Of a stretch of 64,000 nt of DNA, positions 17,342 to 24,618 are shown in pieces (the first letter of the stretch is position 1; each line of letters begins with the position of its first letter). The stretch covers positions 310,001 to 374,000 of the forward strand of contig NZ_QKLF01000003.1 in assembly GCF_003224335.1 (NCBI RefSeq), read 5' to 3'. Position numbers and translations under genes: made by a program. This DNA comes from Curtobacterium sp. MCJR17_055 (GTDB lineage Bacteria; Actinomycetota; Actinomycetes; Actinomycetales; Microbacteriaceae). The notes under the pieces are model-generated. The model was given only the letters and a program-made list of their open reading frames with translations. It had not been told where the DNA came from and searched no databases.

Positions 17342-17980
17342 TCAGCCTCGGCGCTCGAGCGGGTTCTGGTACTCGAACGCGTACCGGCCCGGGGCGTCCG
17401 ACAGGTCGTCGATGGGGTCGTCGGAGCGGACCAGTTCGGCACGGAAGCGCTCGGGGTCCCACCGGAAGGTGTGCACCGACCCGTTGCGGATCGGGACCGT
17501 CGACCGCTCGACCGTCCCGGGTGCAGCGGCGTCGACGACGGTCCGGATCACCGCGCCGTGGGTCGCGACGACGACCGCGCCGCCGTCGTAGCGCACGGCG
17601 ATCTCGGCGAGCGTCTCGGTCACCCGGTCGAGGAGCGCCGCGCGGGACTCGCGCCCGGGGACGGCGTCGTGCGGCCAGCGCTCCGCGATCTCGACGTGGG
17701 TCAGACCCTCCGCCTCGCCGTAGGAGCGTTCCCGGAGACCGTCGTACGCCGCCGGGGCGGCCAACCCGAGGTGGTCGGCGATGATCGTCCCGGTCTCGAG
17801 GGCCCGGGACAGGGGCGACGAGACGACGGCGTCGAACGACCGGCGTGCCAGGAGCGCGGCGGTCTCGGCCGCCTGCCGTCGCCCGGTGTCGTTGAGGGGC
17901 ACGTCCGTCGACCCCTGGATGCGCCGTTGCCGGTTCCAGTCGGTCTCGCCGTGTCGGACCAGGCAGAGGAGGGTCGTCAC
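17342..17980 (-). CDS. Histidine phosphatase family protein (phosphoglycerate-mutase like)
   Basis: A 212-residue branch-1 histidine phosphatase. The catalytic RHG is in LVRHGETDWNRQRRIQG (His near 9), with SPLSRALETG, the acid in LRERSYGEAEG and the second His in VVVATHGAVIR. Such enzymes act as cofactor-dependent mutases or, more often, as broad phosphatases; the short length favours phosphatase. It overlaps the sirtuin stop by 4 nt (GTGA). Confidence 0.9.
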   Translation of the reverse strand: MTTLLCLVRHGETDWNRQRRIQGSTDVPLNDTGRRQAAETAALLARRSFDAVVSSPLSRALETGTIIADHLGLAAPAAYDGLRERSYGEAEGLTHVEIAERWPHDAVPGRESRAALLDRVTETLAEIAVRYDGGAVVVATHGAVIRTVVDAAAPGTVERSTVPIRNGSVHTFRWDPERFRAELVRSDDPIDDLSDAPGRYAFEYQNPLERRG

Positions 17981-18903
17981 CCGTCGATCATCGCAGACGC
18001 GGTGAGCCGGGCCGCGAGCTCGACGAGGGTCTCGGTCGTCCCGGCGTCGAGCTTCACCGCGGCACGACGGTCGCTCCGCGTGGCGCCCCGGTTGACGATG
18101 ACGACCGGTCGCCTGCGCCGCGTCGCGTGGTCGAGGAGCCGGACGCCGGAGTTCACGGTGAGCGACGACCCGACGACGAGGAGCGCGTCCGCCTCGGCGA
18201 CGATGGACACGGCCTCGCGGAACTTCTCGGCGGGCACGAACTCGCCGAAGAACACCACGTCGGGCTTGAGCACGCCGCCGCACACCGTGCAGTCCGGCAC
18301 GCGGAACCGCTCGACGTCGGTGATCTCGACGTCCCCGTCCGGCTGCAGCTGCACCGTCCCGGGCTCGTCGATCCAGGGGTTGTCACGGTCGAGCACCGCG
18401 GCGAGGTCGGCGCGGGAGAAGACCTGCCCGCACGTCAGGCACACCGCCCGGTCCATCGAGCCGTGCACCTCGACCACCCGACGCGATCCGGCGCGCAGGT
18501 GCAGCCCGTCGACGTTCTGGGTGACGATGCCGCTCACCACGCCGGCCTGTTCGAGCTCCGCGAGCGCGCGGTGCCCGTCGTTCGGGCGTGCCGCGGCGAA
18601 GGTCCGCCAGCCGAGGTGCGACCCGGCCCAGTAGCGCTGCCGCTTGGCGGGATCGGCGAGGAACTCCTGGAAGGTCATCGGCTTGCGGACCACCCGGCCT
18701 GCTCCGCGGTAGTCCGGGATCCCGGAGTCGGTGCTGACACCCGCGCCGGTGAGCACGGCGATGCGCTTGCCCTGCAGGACCGCGACCGCCTGCTCGAACG
18801 CGGCAGCGGTCGCACCGGTCGTCGCGGTGTCGTCCGTCGCGCTGTCGTCCGTCGCGGTGTCGTCCCCCGCGGTGTCGTCCGCAGTGCCGTCGCTCGTCGC
18901 CAT
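17977..18903 (-). CDS. NAD-dependent protein deacylase, Sir2 family
   Basis: A 308-residue sirtuin that removes acyl groups from lysines using NAD+. Motifs are [15 protein letters not shown], the catalytic TQNVDGLH followed by VVEVHGSM, two Cys pairs of the structural zinc site (CLTCG and CTVCG), and [11 protein letters not shown]. The first 35 residues are an unusual Thr/Asp/Ala low-complexity stretch made of DDTAT-like repeats with no counterpart in standard sirtuins. ATG at 18903 was chosen because a TACCGT -10 lies 7 nt upstream; a GTG at 18912 falls too close to it. Translated with the histidine phosphatase downstream. Confidence 0.9.
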   Translation of the reverse strand: MATSDGTADDTAGDDTATDDSATDDTATTGATAAAFEQAVAVLQGKRIAVLTGAGVSTDSGIPDYRGAGRVVRKPMTFQEFLADPAKRQRYWAGSHLGWRTFAAARPNDGHRALAELEQAGVVSGIVTQNVDGLHLRAGSRRVVEVHGSMDRAVCLTCGQVFSRADLAAVLDRDNPWIDEPGTVQLQPDGDVEITDVERFRVPDCTVCGGVLKPDVVFFGEFVPAEKFREAVSIVAEADALLVVGSSLTVNSGVRLLDHATRRRRPVVIVNRGATRSDRRAAVKLDAGTTETLVELAARLTASAMIDG

Positions 18904-18910
18904 CGTGTCC

Positions 18911-18916
18911 ACGGTA
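18911..18916 (-). promoter_or_regulatory. -10 element, leaderless sirtuin start
   Basis: TACCGT on the minus strand, 7 nt before the ATG at 18903. Confidence 0.5.
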
Positions 18917-19031
18917 CCCTCAACCGCCGAGCGTCCCCGGGCCTTCCCCGTGCGGGCGCCGCCCCGGACCGGGACCCGCGCCGCCGGGCCCGAGCCGGAC
19001 CACCACCGCCCTCCCGACCGGAACGAGCACC

Positions 19032-19847
19032 GTGCACCCCGTCCGCATCGACTCCCTCGACGACCCGCGCCTCGACGACTTCGCGCGCCTGACCGACGTC
19101 GCGCTCCGACGGGTCACCGAGCCCGAGGGTGGCCTGTACATCGCCGAGTCGAACACCGTCATCGAGCGCGCGGTCCGGGCCGGTCACGTCCCGCGGAGCG
19201 TGCTCGTACAGGAGAAGTGGCTCGACAGCGTCCTGCCCCTGGTCGACGGGCACGACGGCCCGGTGTTCGTCGGGTCGGACGCCCTCCTCGAGGAGCTGAC
19301 CGGCTTCCGGATGCACCGCGGGGCGATCGCCGCGATGCACCGCCCTTCGCTGCCGTCCGTGGCCGACGTCGTCCGCGACGCACGCCTCGTGGTGGTCCTC
19401 GAGGACGTCGTCGACCACACGAACGTCGGCGCGGTGTTCCGCAGCGTCGCCGGGCTCGGTGCCGACGCGGTGCTCGTCAGCCCGCGGTGCGCCGACCCCC
19501 TGTACCGGCGGAGCGTCCGGGTGAGCATGGGCACCGTGCTGCAGGTGCCGTGGACACGCATCGGGGAGTGGCCGGCGGCGGGCGAGGACCTCCGCGCCCA
19601 GGGCTTCCACGTGGCCGCGATGGCGCTCACCGACCGCTCCGTCGACCTGGAGGCCTTCGTCGCGGACGTCCCCGAGCGCGTCGCGCTCGTGATGGGCACG
19701 GAGGGCCAGGGCCTGACGCCCGCGGCGGTCGCCGCCGCGGACACCACCGTGCGGATCCCGATGCACCACGGGGTGGACTCGTTGAACGTGGCCGCGGCGA
19801 GCGCCGTCGGTCTCTGGGCGGTCGCGCACGCGCAGCGCTCGCGCTGA
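19032..19847 (+). CDS. TrmH/SpoU-family RNA 2'-O-methyltransferase
   Basis: A 271-residue SPOUT methyltransferase that methylates 2'-OH groups in rRNA or tRNA using S-adenosylmethionine. An N-terminal substrate-binding domain (about 1-105) is followed by the knotted catalytic domain: VVLEDVVDHTNVGAVFRSVA (motif I with the conserved Asn and Arg), VALVMGTEGQGLTP (motif II) and IPMHHGVDSLNVAAASAV (motif III). Target nucleotide unknown. GTG at 19032 has only a weak purine stretch upstream (GGAACGAG). Confidence 0.92.
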   Translation: MHPVRIDSLDDPRLDDFARLTDVALRRVTEPEGGLYIAESNTVIERAVRAGHVPRSVLVQEKWLDSVLPLVDGHDGPVFVGSDALLEELTGFRMHRGAIAAMHRPSLPSVADVVRDARLVVVLEDVVDHTNVGAVFRSVAGLGADAVLVSPRCADPLYRRSVRVSMGTVLQVPWTRIGEWPAAGEDLRAQGFHVAAMALTDRSVDLEAFVADVPERVALVMGTEGQGLTPAAVAAADTTVRIPMHHGVDSLNVAAASAVGLWAVAHAQRSR

Positions 19848-19849
19848 CC

Positions 19850-19920
19850 GGCCCAGACCAGACCAGACCTGACCGGTTTGGCCCGGCCTGGCCCGGCCTG
19901 GCCTGGCCCGGCCCGGCCGC
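19850..19920. repeat. Low-complexity GGCCT/AGACC repeat tract
   Basis: The stretch is built of short imperfect units: AGACC repeated three times, then GGCC(C/T)GGCCT-type pentamers. It lies just after the methyltransferase stop and can form many alternative hairpins. No gene is supported here. Confidence 0.65.
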
Positions 19921-20007
19921 CGGACGGTCTCGCCAGGACCGTCGGGAGGCACGGACCAGCCACACGCCGACGGCGGCGGGTCCCAGGGACGCGCCCCGGG
20001 CCTCCAG

Positions 20008-20013
20008 TACGAT
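20008..20013 (+). promoter_or_regulatory. -10 element, leaderless carboxypeptidase start
   Basis: TACGAT, then 8 nt, then GTG at 20022. Confidence 0.5.
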
Positions 20014-20021
20014 CCGGTCTC

Positions 20022-21281
20022 GTGCCGAACGTCGTCCGCCGCCCCCGCTCCGCGCTCCGGAGGCCCGTGACGCTCGGCGTGGTCGCCGTCCTCCTGCTGG
20101 TCGCCGCGTTCCTGGCCGCGGCCGCCCTCGTGCCGTTCGCCCCGGCAACCGCGAGCACCGCGACCTACGAGGCACCCAGGGTGCGCGCGCCGGAGCTCCG
20201 GTTCCCGGACTACGGTGCCACCGCTGTCGAGGCCGAGGGGTTCCCGGAGAGTCTCACGACCAGCGGGGACCGGCAGCAGCGGTCGATCGCGAGCATCTCG
20301 AAGATCGTGACGGCGCTCGTCGTGCTCGAGGAGAAGCCCCTCCCGGTCGGGAAGCAGGGGCCGTCGGTCCGGTTCACGCCGGCGATGGAGGCGTTGTACG
20401 CGGAGTACGCGGCGCTGAACGGCGAGGTCGCCCCGCTGCCGGCCGACGGGCGGATGTCCGAGTACCGGGTGCTGCAGGTGGCGCTCATGGAGTCGGCGAA
20501 CAACTACGCGGGGTCACTCGCCCTCTGGGCGTTCGGGTCGATGGACGCCTACCGTGCCGCAGCCGCGACGTGGCTCGACGACCACGGGCTGGACGACACC
20601 ACGATCGTCGAACCGACCGGCCTCGACCCACGGAACCGGTCGACGGCGACCGACCTGGTGGACCTCGGGCAGCTCGCGCTCGCGGAGCCGGTGGTCAAGG
20701 AGGTCGTCGGCACGGCGTCGGTGACGGTCCCGGGTGTCGGCGAGATCGAGAACTCGAACAAGCTGCTCGGCATGGACGGTGTCGAGGGGATCAAGACCGG
20801 CACCCTCGACGAAGCGGGTGCGTGCCTGCTCTTCGCCGCCACTTACGAGCGTGGCGGCCGACCGGTGACCGTCGTCGGCGCCATGCTCGGCGGGGTCGAC
20901 CACGACGCCCTCGACGCCGACGTCCGGCGGCTGCTGCACTCGGTCGCGGACGACTTCCACGTGGTGACCCTGACGAACGAGGGACAGACGTTCGGCACGT
21001 ACACGGCACCGTGGCAGGACGAGGTCGACGCGACCGCGAGCCGGGCGGCGTCCGTCCTGGTGTGGGGGAGCACGACCGTGTCGGCGGAGACGACGCTCGA
21101 ACCGGTGACGCTCGGTGCGGCGGGCGAGCGCGTCGGCCGCGTGCGGTTCACCGTCGAGCACCACGACCCGGTCACGGTGCCGCTCGAGCTCGACGGGTCG
21201 ATCGAGGACCCCGGCGTCTGGTGGCGGTGGACGAACCCGTTCCGCGGCGTGGAGCTCGACCCGGGCGCGCTGGCGGGCTAA
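20022..21281 (+). CDS. D-alanyl-D-alanine carboxypeptidase, S11-like
   Basis: A 419-residue serine penicillin-binding enzyme acting outside the membrane on peptidoglycan stem peptides. Residues about 13-35 are a signal anchor (LGVVAVLLLVAAFLAAAALV). The three active-site motifs are present: SISK near 91-94, SANN in LMESANNYAG, and KTG in EGIKTGTLDEAG. The last 120 residues form a separate domain. Start: the GTG 8 nt after a TACGAT -10 gives a normal signal segment, while the longer upstream frame is only GC-repeat translation. Its stop overlaps the convergent tetR end by 4 nt. Confidence 0.88.
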   Translation: MPNVVRRPRSALRRPVTLGVVAVLLLVAAFLAAAALVPFAPATASTATYEAPRVRAPELRFPDYGATAVEAEGFPESLTTSGDRQQRSIASISKIVTALVVLEEKPLPVGKQGPSVRFTPAMEALYAEYAALNGEVAPLPADGRMSEYRVLQVALMESANNYAGSLALWAFGSMDAYRAAAATWLDDHGLDDTTIVEPTGLDPRNRSTATDLVDLGQLALAEPVVKEVVGTASVTVPGVGEIENSNKLLGMDGVEGIKTGTLDEAGACLLFAATYERGGRPVTVVGAMLGGVDHDALDADVRRLLHSVADDFHVVTLTNEGQTFGTYTAPWQDEVDATASRAASVLVWGSTTVSAETTLEPVTLGAAGERVGRVRFTVEHHDPVTVPLELDGSIEDPGVWWRWTNPFRGVELDPGALAG

Positions 21282-21922
21282 CGGGCGGGTCCCGCGGCCG
21301 GTCGTCCGCCGTCGTGCGGGCCCGGCCGGTCCGACGACGGTGCGGCGGTCGGCACCGCGGACTCGAGCGTCTCGAGCGCCCACCCGGTGTCCGCGGTCGG
21401 CGGAGCATGGACGAGGTGCAGCGCGAGGCCGTCGACCAGGGCGTGCAGCCGGCGGGCCGCGGTGTCCAGCTCGTCCGGGTCGGCCTCCGGTGTCAGGAGT
21501 GCGAGCAGCGACCGGCACGCCCGGGCCAGGGCTCGTTCCGTCTCGGCATGGGCGGCGCGAGCGTCCGGGTCGGTCAGGGCGAGTGACCCGAGGGTGAGCC
21601 ACACCTCCGTCTCGGAGCGTCGGTCGGCGTCGAGGGGCAGCAGCTCGGCCAAGCAGGCGAGCACGAACGCTCGCGGGTCGACGGCGGGGTCGACGGTGAC
21701 GGCGTCCATCCGTGCCTGGACCCGTTCGCCGACGAGCCGGAGGCAGTACGTCCGCAGTGCCACCTGCGTCGGGAAGGCGCGCCGGAGGGACGCGGTGGCG
21801 AGGCCGGCCTCCTCGGCGACCCGACGGACGGAGAACCCCGGGAGCCCGTCGCGGGCGAGGACACGCCAGGCGGCGGCGGCGATGACGGCGTCACGTTCGT
21901 CGTGGTCGATGAGGCGGGGCAC
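21278..21922 (-). CDS. TetR-family transcriptional regulator
   Basis: A repressor-type protein of about 214 residues. The N-terminal helix-turn-helix is AAAAWRVLARDGLPGFSVRR then VAEEAGLATASLRRAFPT, about residues 13-52, and the C-terminal ligand domain is helical, ending in a Pro/Ala/Gly-rich tail. It is divergent from the membrane protein at 21997, its probable target together with itself. The GTG at 21922 is preferred because a TACGAT -10 sits 6 nt upstream; a GTG at 21935-21937 would overlap that -10. Ligand unknown. Confidence 0.88.
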   Translation of the reverse strand: MPRLIDHDERDAVIAAAAWRVLARDGLPGFSVRRVAEEAGLATASLRRAFPTQVALRTYCLRLVGERVQARMDAVTVDPAVDPRAFVLACLAELLPLDADRRSETEVWLTLGSLALTDPDARAAHAETERALARACRSLLALLTPEADPDELDTAARRLHALVDGLALHLVHAPPTADTGWALETLESAVPTAAPSSDRPGPHDGGRPAAGPAR

Positions 21923-21928
21923 GTGCCG

Positions 21929-21934
21929 ATCGTA
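21929..21934 (-). promoter_or_regulatory. -10 element of tetR
   Basis: TACGAT on the minus strand, 6 nt before the GTG at 21922. Confidence 0.5.
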
Positions 21935-21974
21935 CACAGTCGTACTACCATGACCAGTGTGAACACACTCGTAC
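21934..21974. promoter_or_regulatory. Putative TetR operator pair (direct repeats)
   Basis: ACACAGTCGTAC at 21934-21945 and ACACACTCGTAC at 21963-21974 are near-identical direct repeats 29 bp apart in the divergent promoter region. They overlap the -10 of tetR and flank the -10 and first codons on the plus strand, as expected for autoregulated binding. Confidence 0.5.
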
Positions 21975-22000
21975 CAACAACAACACTGGTCGCCCCGTGA
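21959..22000 (+). CDS. Possible 13-codon leader peptide upstream of the membrane gene
   Basis: GTG at 21959 lies 7 nt after a TACCAT -10 (21946-21951), the leaderless arrangement of this genome. The frame VNTLVPTTTLVAP ends in a TGA whose first bases overlap the GTG start at 21997 (GTGA). It would couple translation of the membrane gene to a leaderless message. No homologue is known to me. Confidence 0.4.
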   Translation: MNTLVPTTTLVAP

Positions 22001-22530
22001 TCGCCGTCATCGTCGCCTGCGAGGTGGGCTTCTGGATCGCGGTCCTCGGCGGCCTGACCCTGCGGTCGGTGGCCGGGATGCCGCGGCTCGGCGCCGCGGT
22101 CCTCGTGCTCGCGCCCGTGCTCGACGCCGTGCTCCTGGTCGTCACCGCGATCGACCTCCGCGCCGGGGGATCGGCCACGTGGGAGCACGGACTCGCCGCG
22201 CTCTACATCGGCTTCTCGGTCACCTACGGGCACCGCATGATGCGCTGGGCGGACCGGCACCTCGCACGCCTCCGGACCGGGCAGGCACTCCCCGCGAAGC
22301 CACTCGGCTGGGCGTACACGCGGAAGTGCTGGGCCGACGTCGTGCGCACGGTGATCGCCGCCGCGCTGTCCGCGGCCGTGCTCGCGGGGCTGATCGCCTG
22401 GGGTGGACCGGGGACGCCGGGGATCGAGCCGCTCGTCGCCTGGTTCCCGGTGCTCGGCGTCGTCGTGGCCGTCGAACTGCTCTGGGCGCTCGGCTACACC
22501 GTGTGGCCGAAGCGGGCGACCCCGGCCTGA
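21997..22530 (+). CDS. Integral membrane protein under TetR control
   Basis: A 177-residue protein with about four to five transmembrane segments: AVIVACEVGFWIAVLGGL, AAVLVLAPVLDAVLLVVTAI, an amphipathic loop with HRMMRWADRHLARLR, then VIAAALSAAVLAGLIAW and WFPVLGVVVAVELLWALGY. No transporter motif is visible, and I do not recognise the family. It starts in the stop of a short leader frame and lies divergent from tetR, so it is probably induced when the TetR ligand appears. Confidence 0.8.
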   Translation: MIAVIVACEVGFWIAVLGGLTLRSVAGMPRLGAAVLVLAPVLDAVLLVVTAIDLRAGGSATWEHGLAALYIGFSVTYGHRMMRWADRHLARLRTGQALPAKPLGWAYTRKCWADVVRTVIAAALSAAVLAGLIAWGGPGTPGIEPLVAWFPVLGVVVAVELLWALGYTVWPKRATPA

Positions 22531-22599
22531 GCGGCAGCGTCGGCGTGCGCGGAGACCACGCCGGGCACGCGGTCCGGGTGGGACCGTCGGCCTCGGTGC

Positions 22600-23385
22600 T
22601 CAGTCGCGCCGGGTGACCGGCTGCAGGGTGGTCCGCTTCGCCGTGACGCCGTCACCGGAGGACGTCCCGCGCACGCGTCGCACGACCCAGGGCACGAGGT
22701 ACTCCTTCGCCCAACCCAGGTCCTCGACCCGCGCCTCCCGCCACGGTCGGGCGGCGAGCGGCTCCGGCACCGACGGTCCGAGTGCGTGCGGGACACCGAG
22801 CGTGTCGAGCACGGCGGCCGCGACGGTCGCGTGCCCGAGCGGCGAGTGGTGCAGCCGGTCCGGCGCCCACATCCGCGGGTCCCGGAGGACCCGGAGCGCC
22901 CAGAGGTTCGTCACGAGTGCGCCGTGCTTGAGTGCGATGGCGTGCAGGTGCTCGTTGTAGACCGCGGTCTTCCCGCGGACCATGCCGAGCACCGGCGTGG
23001 TCCCGACGTCCGGTCCGGTGAAGAGCACCACGGTCGCACCGTCCCGGCGGAGCTGCTCCACCATCCCGTCGTACCGTTCGGCGAGCTCGTCCGGGTCGGA
23101 ACCGGGACGGATGACGTCGTTCCCGCCCGCGGACACCGTGACGAGGTCCGGTCCGAGGGCGAGCGCCGCCTCCACCTGCTCGTCGACGATCTGCCGGAGC
23201 AGGCGCCCCCGCACCGCGAGGTTGGCGTACGCGAAGTCCTCGTCCGTGCCGTCCGCGAGCGCGTCCGCCACGCGGTCGGCCCACCCGCGGTGCCCGCCGA
23301 CGGACGACGGGTCCGGGTCGCCGATGCCCTCGGTGAAGGAGTCACCGATGGCGACGAACCTGGTCCAGGGATGACGGTCTGACAC
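22600..23385 (-). CDS. SGNH/GDSL-family hydrolase
   Basis: A 261-residue SGNH esterase/lipase-fold enzyme. Block I is VAIGDSFTEGIGD (catalytic Ser near 16), block II includes NLAVRG (Gly), block III is VSAGGNDVIRPG (Asn), and block V is DRLHHSPLGH with the Asp-x-x-His pair. There is no signal peptide, so it is cytoplasmic and probably acts on small esters or acyl groups. GTG at 23385 lies 8 nt after a TACGGT -10 that overlaps the divergent promoter of the acyl-CoA dehydrogenase gene. Confidence 0.9.
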   Translation of the reverse strand: MSDRHPWTRFVAIGDSFTEGIGDPDPSSVGGHRGWADRVADALADGTDEDFAYANLAVRGRLLRQIVDEQVEAALALGPDLVTVSAGGNDVIRPGSDPDELAERYDGMVEQLRRDGATVVLFTGPDVGTTPVLGMVRGKTAVYNEHLHAIALKHGALVTNLWALRVLRDPRMWAPDRLHHSPLGHATVAAAVLDTLGVPHALGPSVPEPLAARPWREARVEDLGWAKEYLVPWVVRRVRGTSSGDGVTAKRTTLQPVTRRD

Positions 23386-23393
23386 GCCTGGCG

Positions 23394-23403
23394 ACCGTAC
23401 TCT
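23394..23403. promoter_or_regulatory. Overlapping divergent -10 elements
   Basis: The minus-strand TACGGT (23394-23399) and plus-strand TACTCT (23398-23403) share two bases. The first serves the SGNH gene (GTG 23385, 8 nt away), the second the acyl-CoA dehydrogenase gene (ATG 23410, 6 nt away). Confidence 0.5.
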
Positions 23404-23409
23404 CGTCCC

Positions 23410-24576
23410 ATGACCTCGTCCACCCCGCTCGAGCAGCGTCCCTGGTCCGTGCCGGACGAGCTCCTCGCCCGCATCGCCGACCGTGCTCCCCGGTACGACG
23501 CGGACAACGCGTTCTGCGTCGAGGACCTCGACGAACTCCGACGGGCCGGCTACCTGCGGATCGGCGTGCCCGTCCGGGACGGAGGCTCGGGGCTGGGTCT
23601 CCGGGCGACCGCAGCGGTCCAGCGGACGCTCGCCGAGGCGGCACCGGCGACGGCCCTCGGGCTCGGGATGCACCAGGTGTGGGTGCAGGCCGCCCGCGCC
23701 GTGTCCGCCAGGGGCGGGTCGTTCCTCGACACCGTCACCGACGCCGCTGCAGCGGACCGACTCCTCGCGTTCGGCGTGAGCGAGCCCGGCAACGACGCGG
23801 TCCTGTTCGACTCGCGCACCGTGGCCGAGCCGGACGGCGCCGGCGGCTACCGCTTCAGAGGCACGAAGGTCTCGACGTCCCTGGCGCCCGCGTGGGACGT
23901 GCTGAGCGTGTTCGGCAAGGACACGTCCGGCCCGGAGCCCCGGCTCGTGCACGGCTTCGCGCTGCGCGGCGACGGTGGCGTGCGGCACCTCGACGACTGG
24001 GACACCCTCGGCATGCGGGCCACGCAGAGCCGGACGACCCTGCTCGAGGGGCTGCACGTACCCGCCGACCGGATCGTGCGCGTCCTGCCCGTCGGACCCG
24101 TGGCCGATCCGCTGGTCTTCGGTGTCTTCGCCGCGTTCGAGCTGCTCGTCGCGTCCGTGTACGTCGGCATCGCCTCGCGTGCGGTGACGCTCGCGGTCGA
24201 GCGGGTGGCCGCCCGCACCGCGGCGGACGGGACGGCCCGCTCTGCCGACCTGGACGTCCGTCGTGCCGTGGCCGCGATGCGGAGCGCGACCGACGCCGTG
24301 CACCTGCAGGTCGACGCACTGGCGCGCGACGTCGACGACCTGGTGGACTCCGACCGCTGGTTCCCGCTGCTCGTCGGGACGAAGGCCCGTGCCGTGGACA
24401 CCGCGCAGCACGCGGTGGACGAGGCGATGCGCGTCGTCGGCGGGTCGGCCTTCCGGTCGACCGACGAACTCGCCCGCCTGGCCCGGGACGTCCGCGCCGG
24501 CCAGTACCACCCGTCGACACGGGACTCGGCGATGCGGACGATCGCGGCGGCCGAACTCGGTCTGCTGCCGCGGTGA
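23410..24576 (+). CDS. Acyl-CoA dehydrogenase family protein
   Basis: A 388-residue flavoprotein of the acyl-CoA dehydrogenase superfamily. Visible are the helical N-terminal domain, GVPVRDGGSGLGL, the flavin-contacting middle domain (FGVSEPGNDAVLFDSR and FRGTKVSTSLAPAWD), DWDTLGMRATQS, and the helical C-terminal domain ending with VDEAMRVVGGSAFRSTDELA. The usual catalytic Glu region is not clear, so it could be a monooxygenase-type (DszC-like) or other divergent member. It stands alone, divergent from the SGNH gene, with no beta-oxidation neighbours. Confidence 0.85.
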   Translation: MTSSTPLEQRPWSVPDELLARIADRAPRYDADNAFCVEDLDELRRAGYLRIGVPVRDGGSGLGLRATAAVQRTLAEAAPATALGLGMHQVWVQAARAVSARGGSFLDTVTDAAAADRLLAFGVSEPGNDAVLFDSRTVAEPDGAGGYRFRGTKVSTSLAPAWDVLSVFGKDTSGPEPRLVHGFALRGDGGVRHLDDWDTLGMRATQSRTTLLEGLHVPADRIVRVLPVGPVADPLVFGVFAAFELLVASVYVGIASRAVTLAVERVAARTAADGTARSADLDVRRAVAAMRSATDAVHLQVDALARDVDDLVDSDRWFPLLVGTKARAVDTAQHAVDEAMRVVGGSAFRSTDELARLARDVRAGQYHPSTRDSAMRTIAAAELGLLPR

Positions 24577-24606
24577 ACCGGCAGCTGCGGTGTCGGCGGT
24601 CCGTGC

Positions 24607-24612
24607 GACCAT
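24607..24612 (+). promoter_or_regulatory. Weak -10 element, leaderless dinB start
   Basis: GACCAT, then 6 nt, then GTG at 24619; a poorer match to TANNNT than most others in the window. Confidence 0.35.
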
Positions 24613-24618
24613 GACCCG

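Noticed and set aside
18805..18890. Repetitive DNA at the sirtuin 5' end considered as a CRISPR-like or tandem array
   Set aside because: Units are 12-21 bp, imperfect and in frame, coding for D/T/A residues; there are no spacers.
19850..20021. Extension of the carboxypeptidase upstream to 19878
   Set aside because: The added residues translate a GGCCT repeat tract and lie before the TACGAT -10; the protein with a start at 20022 already has a normal signal anchor.
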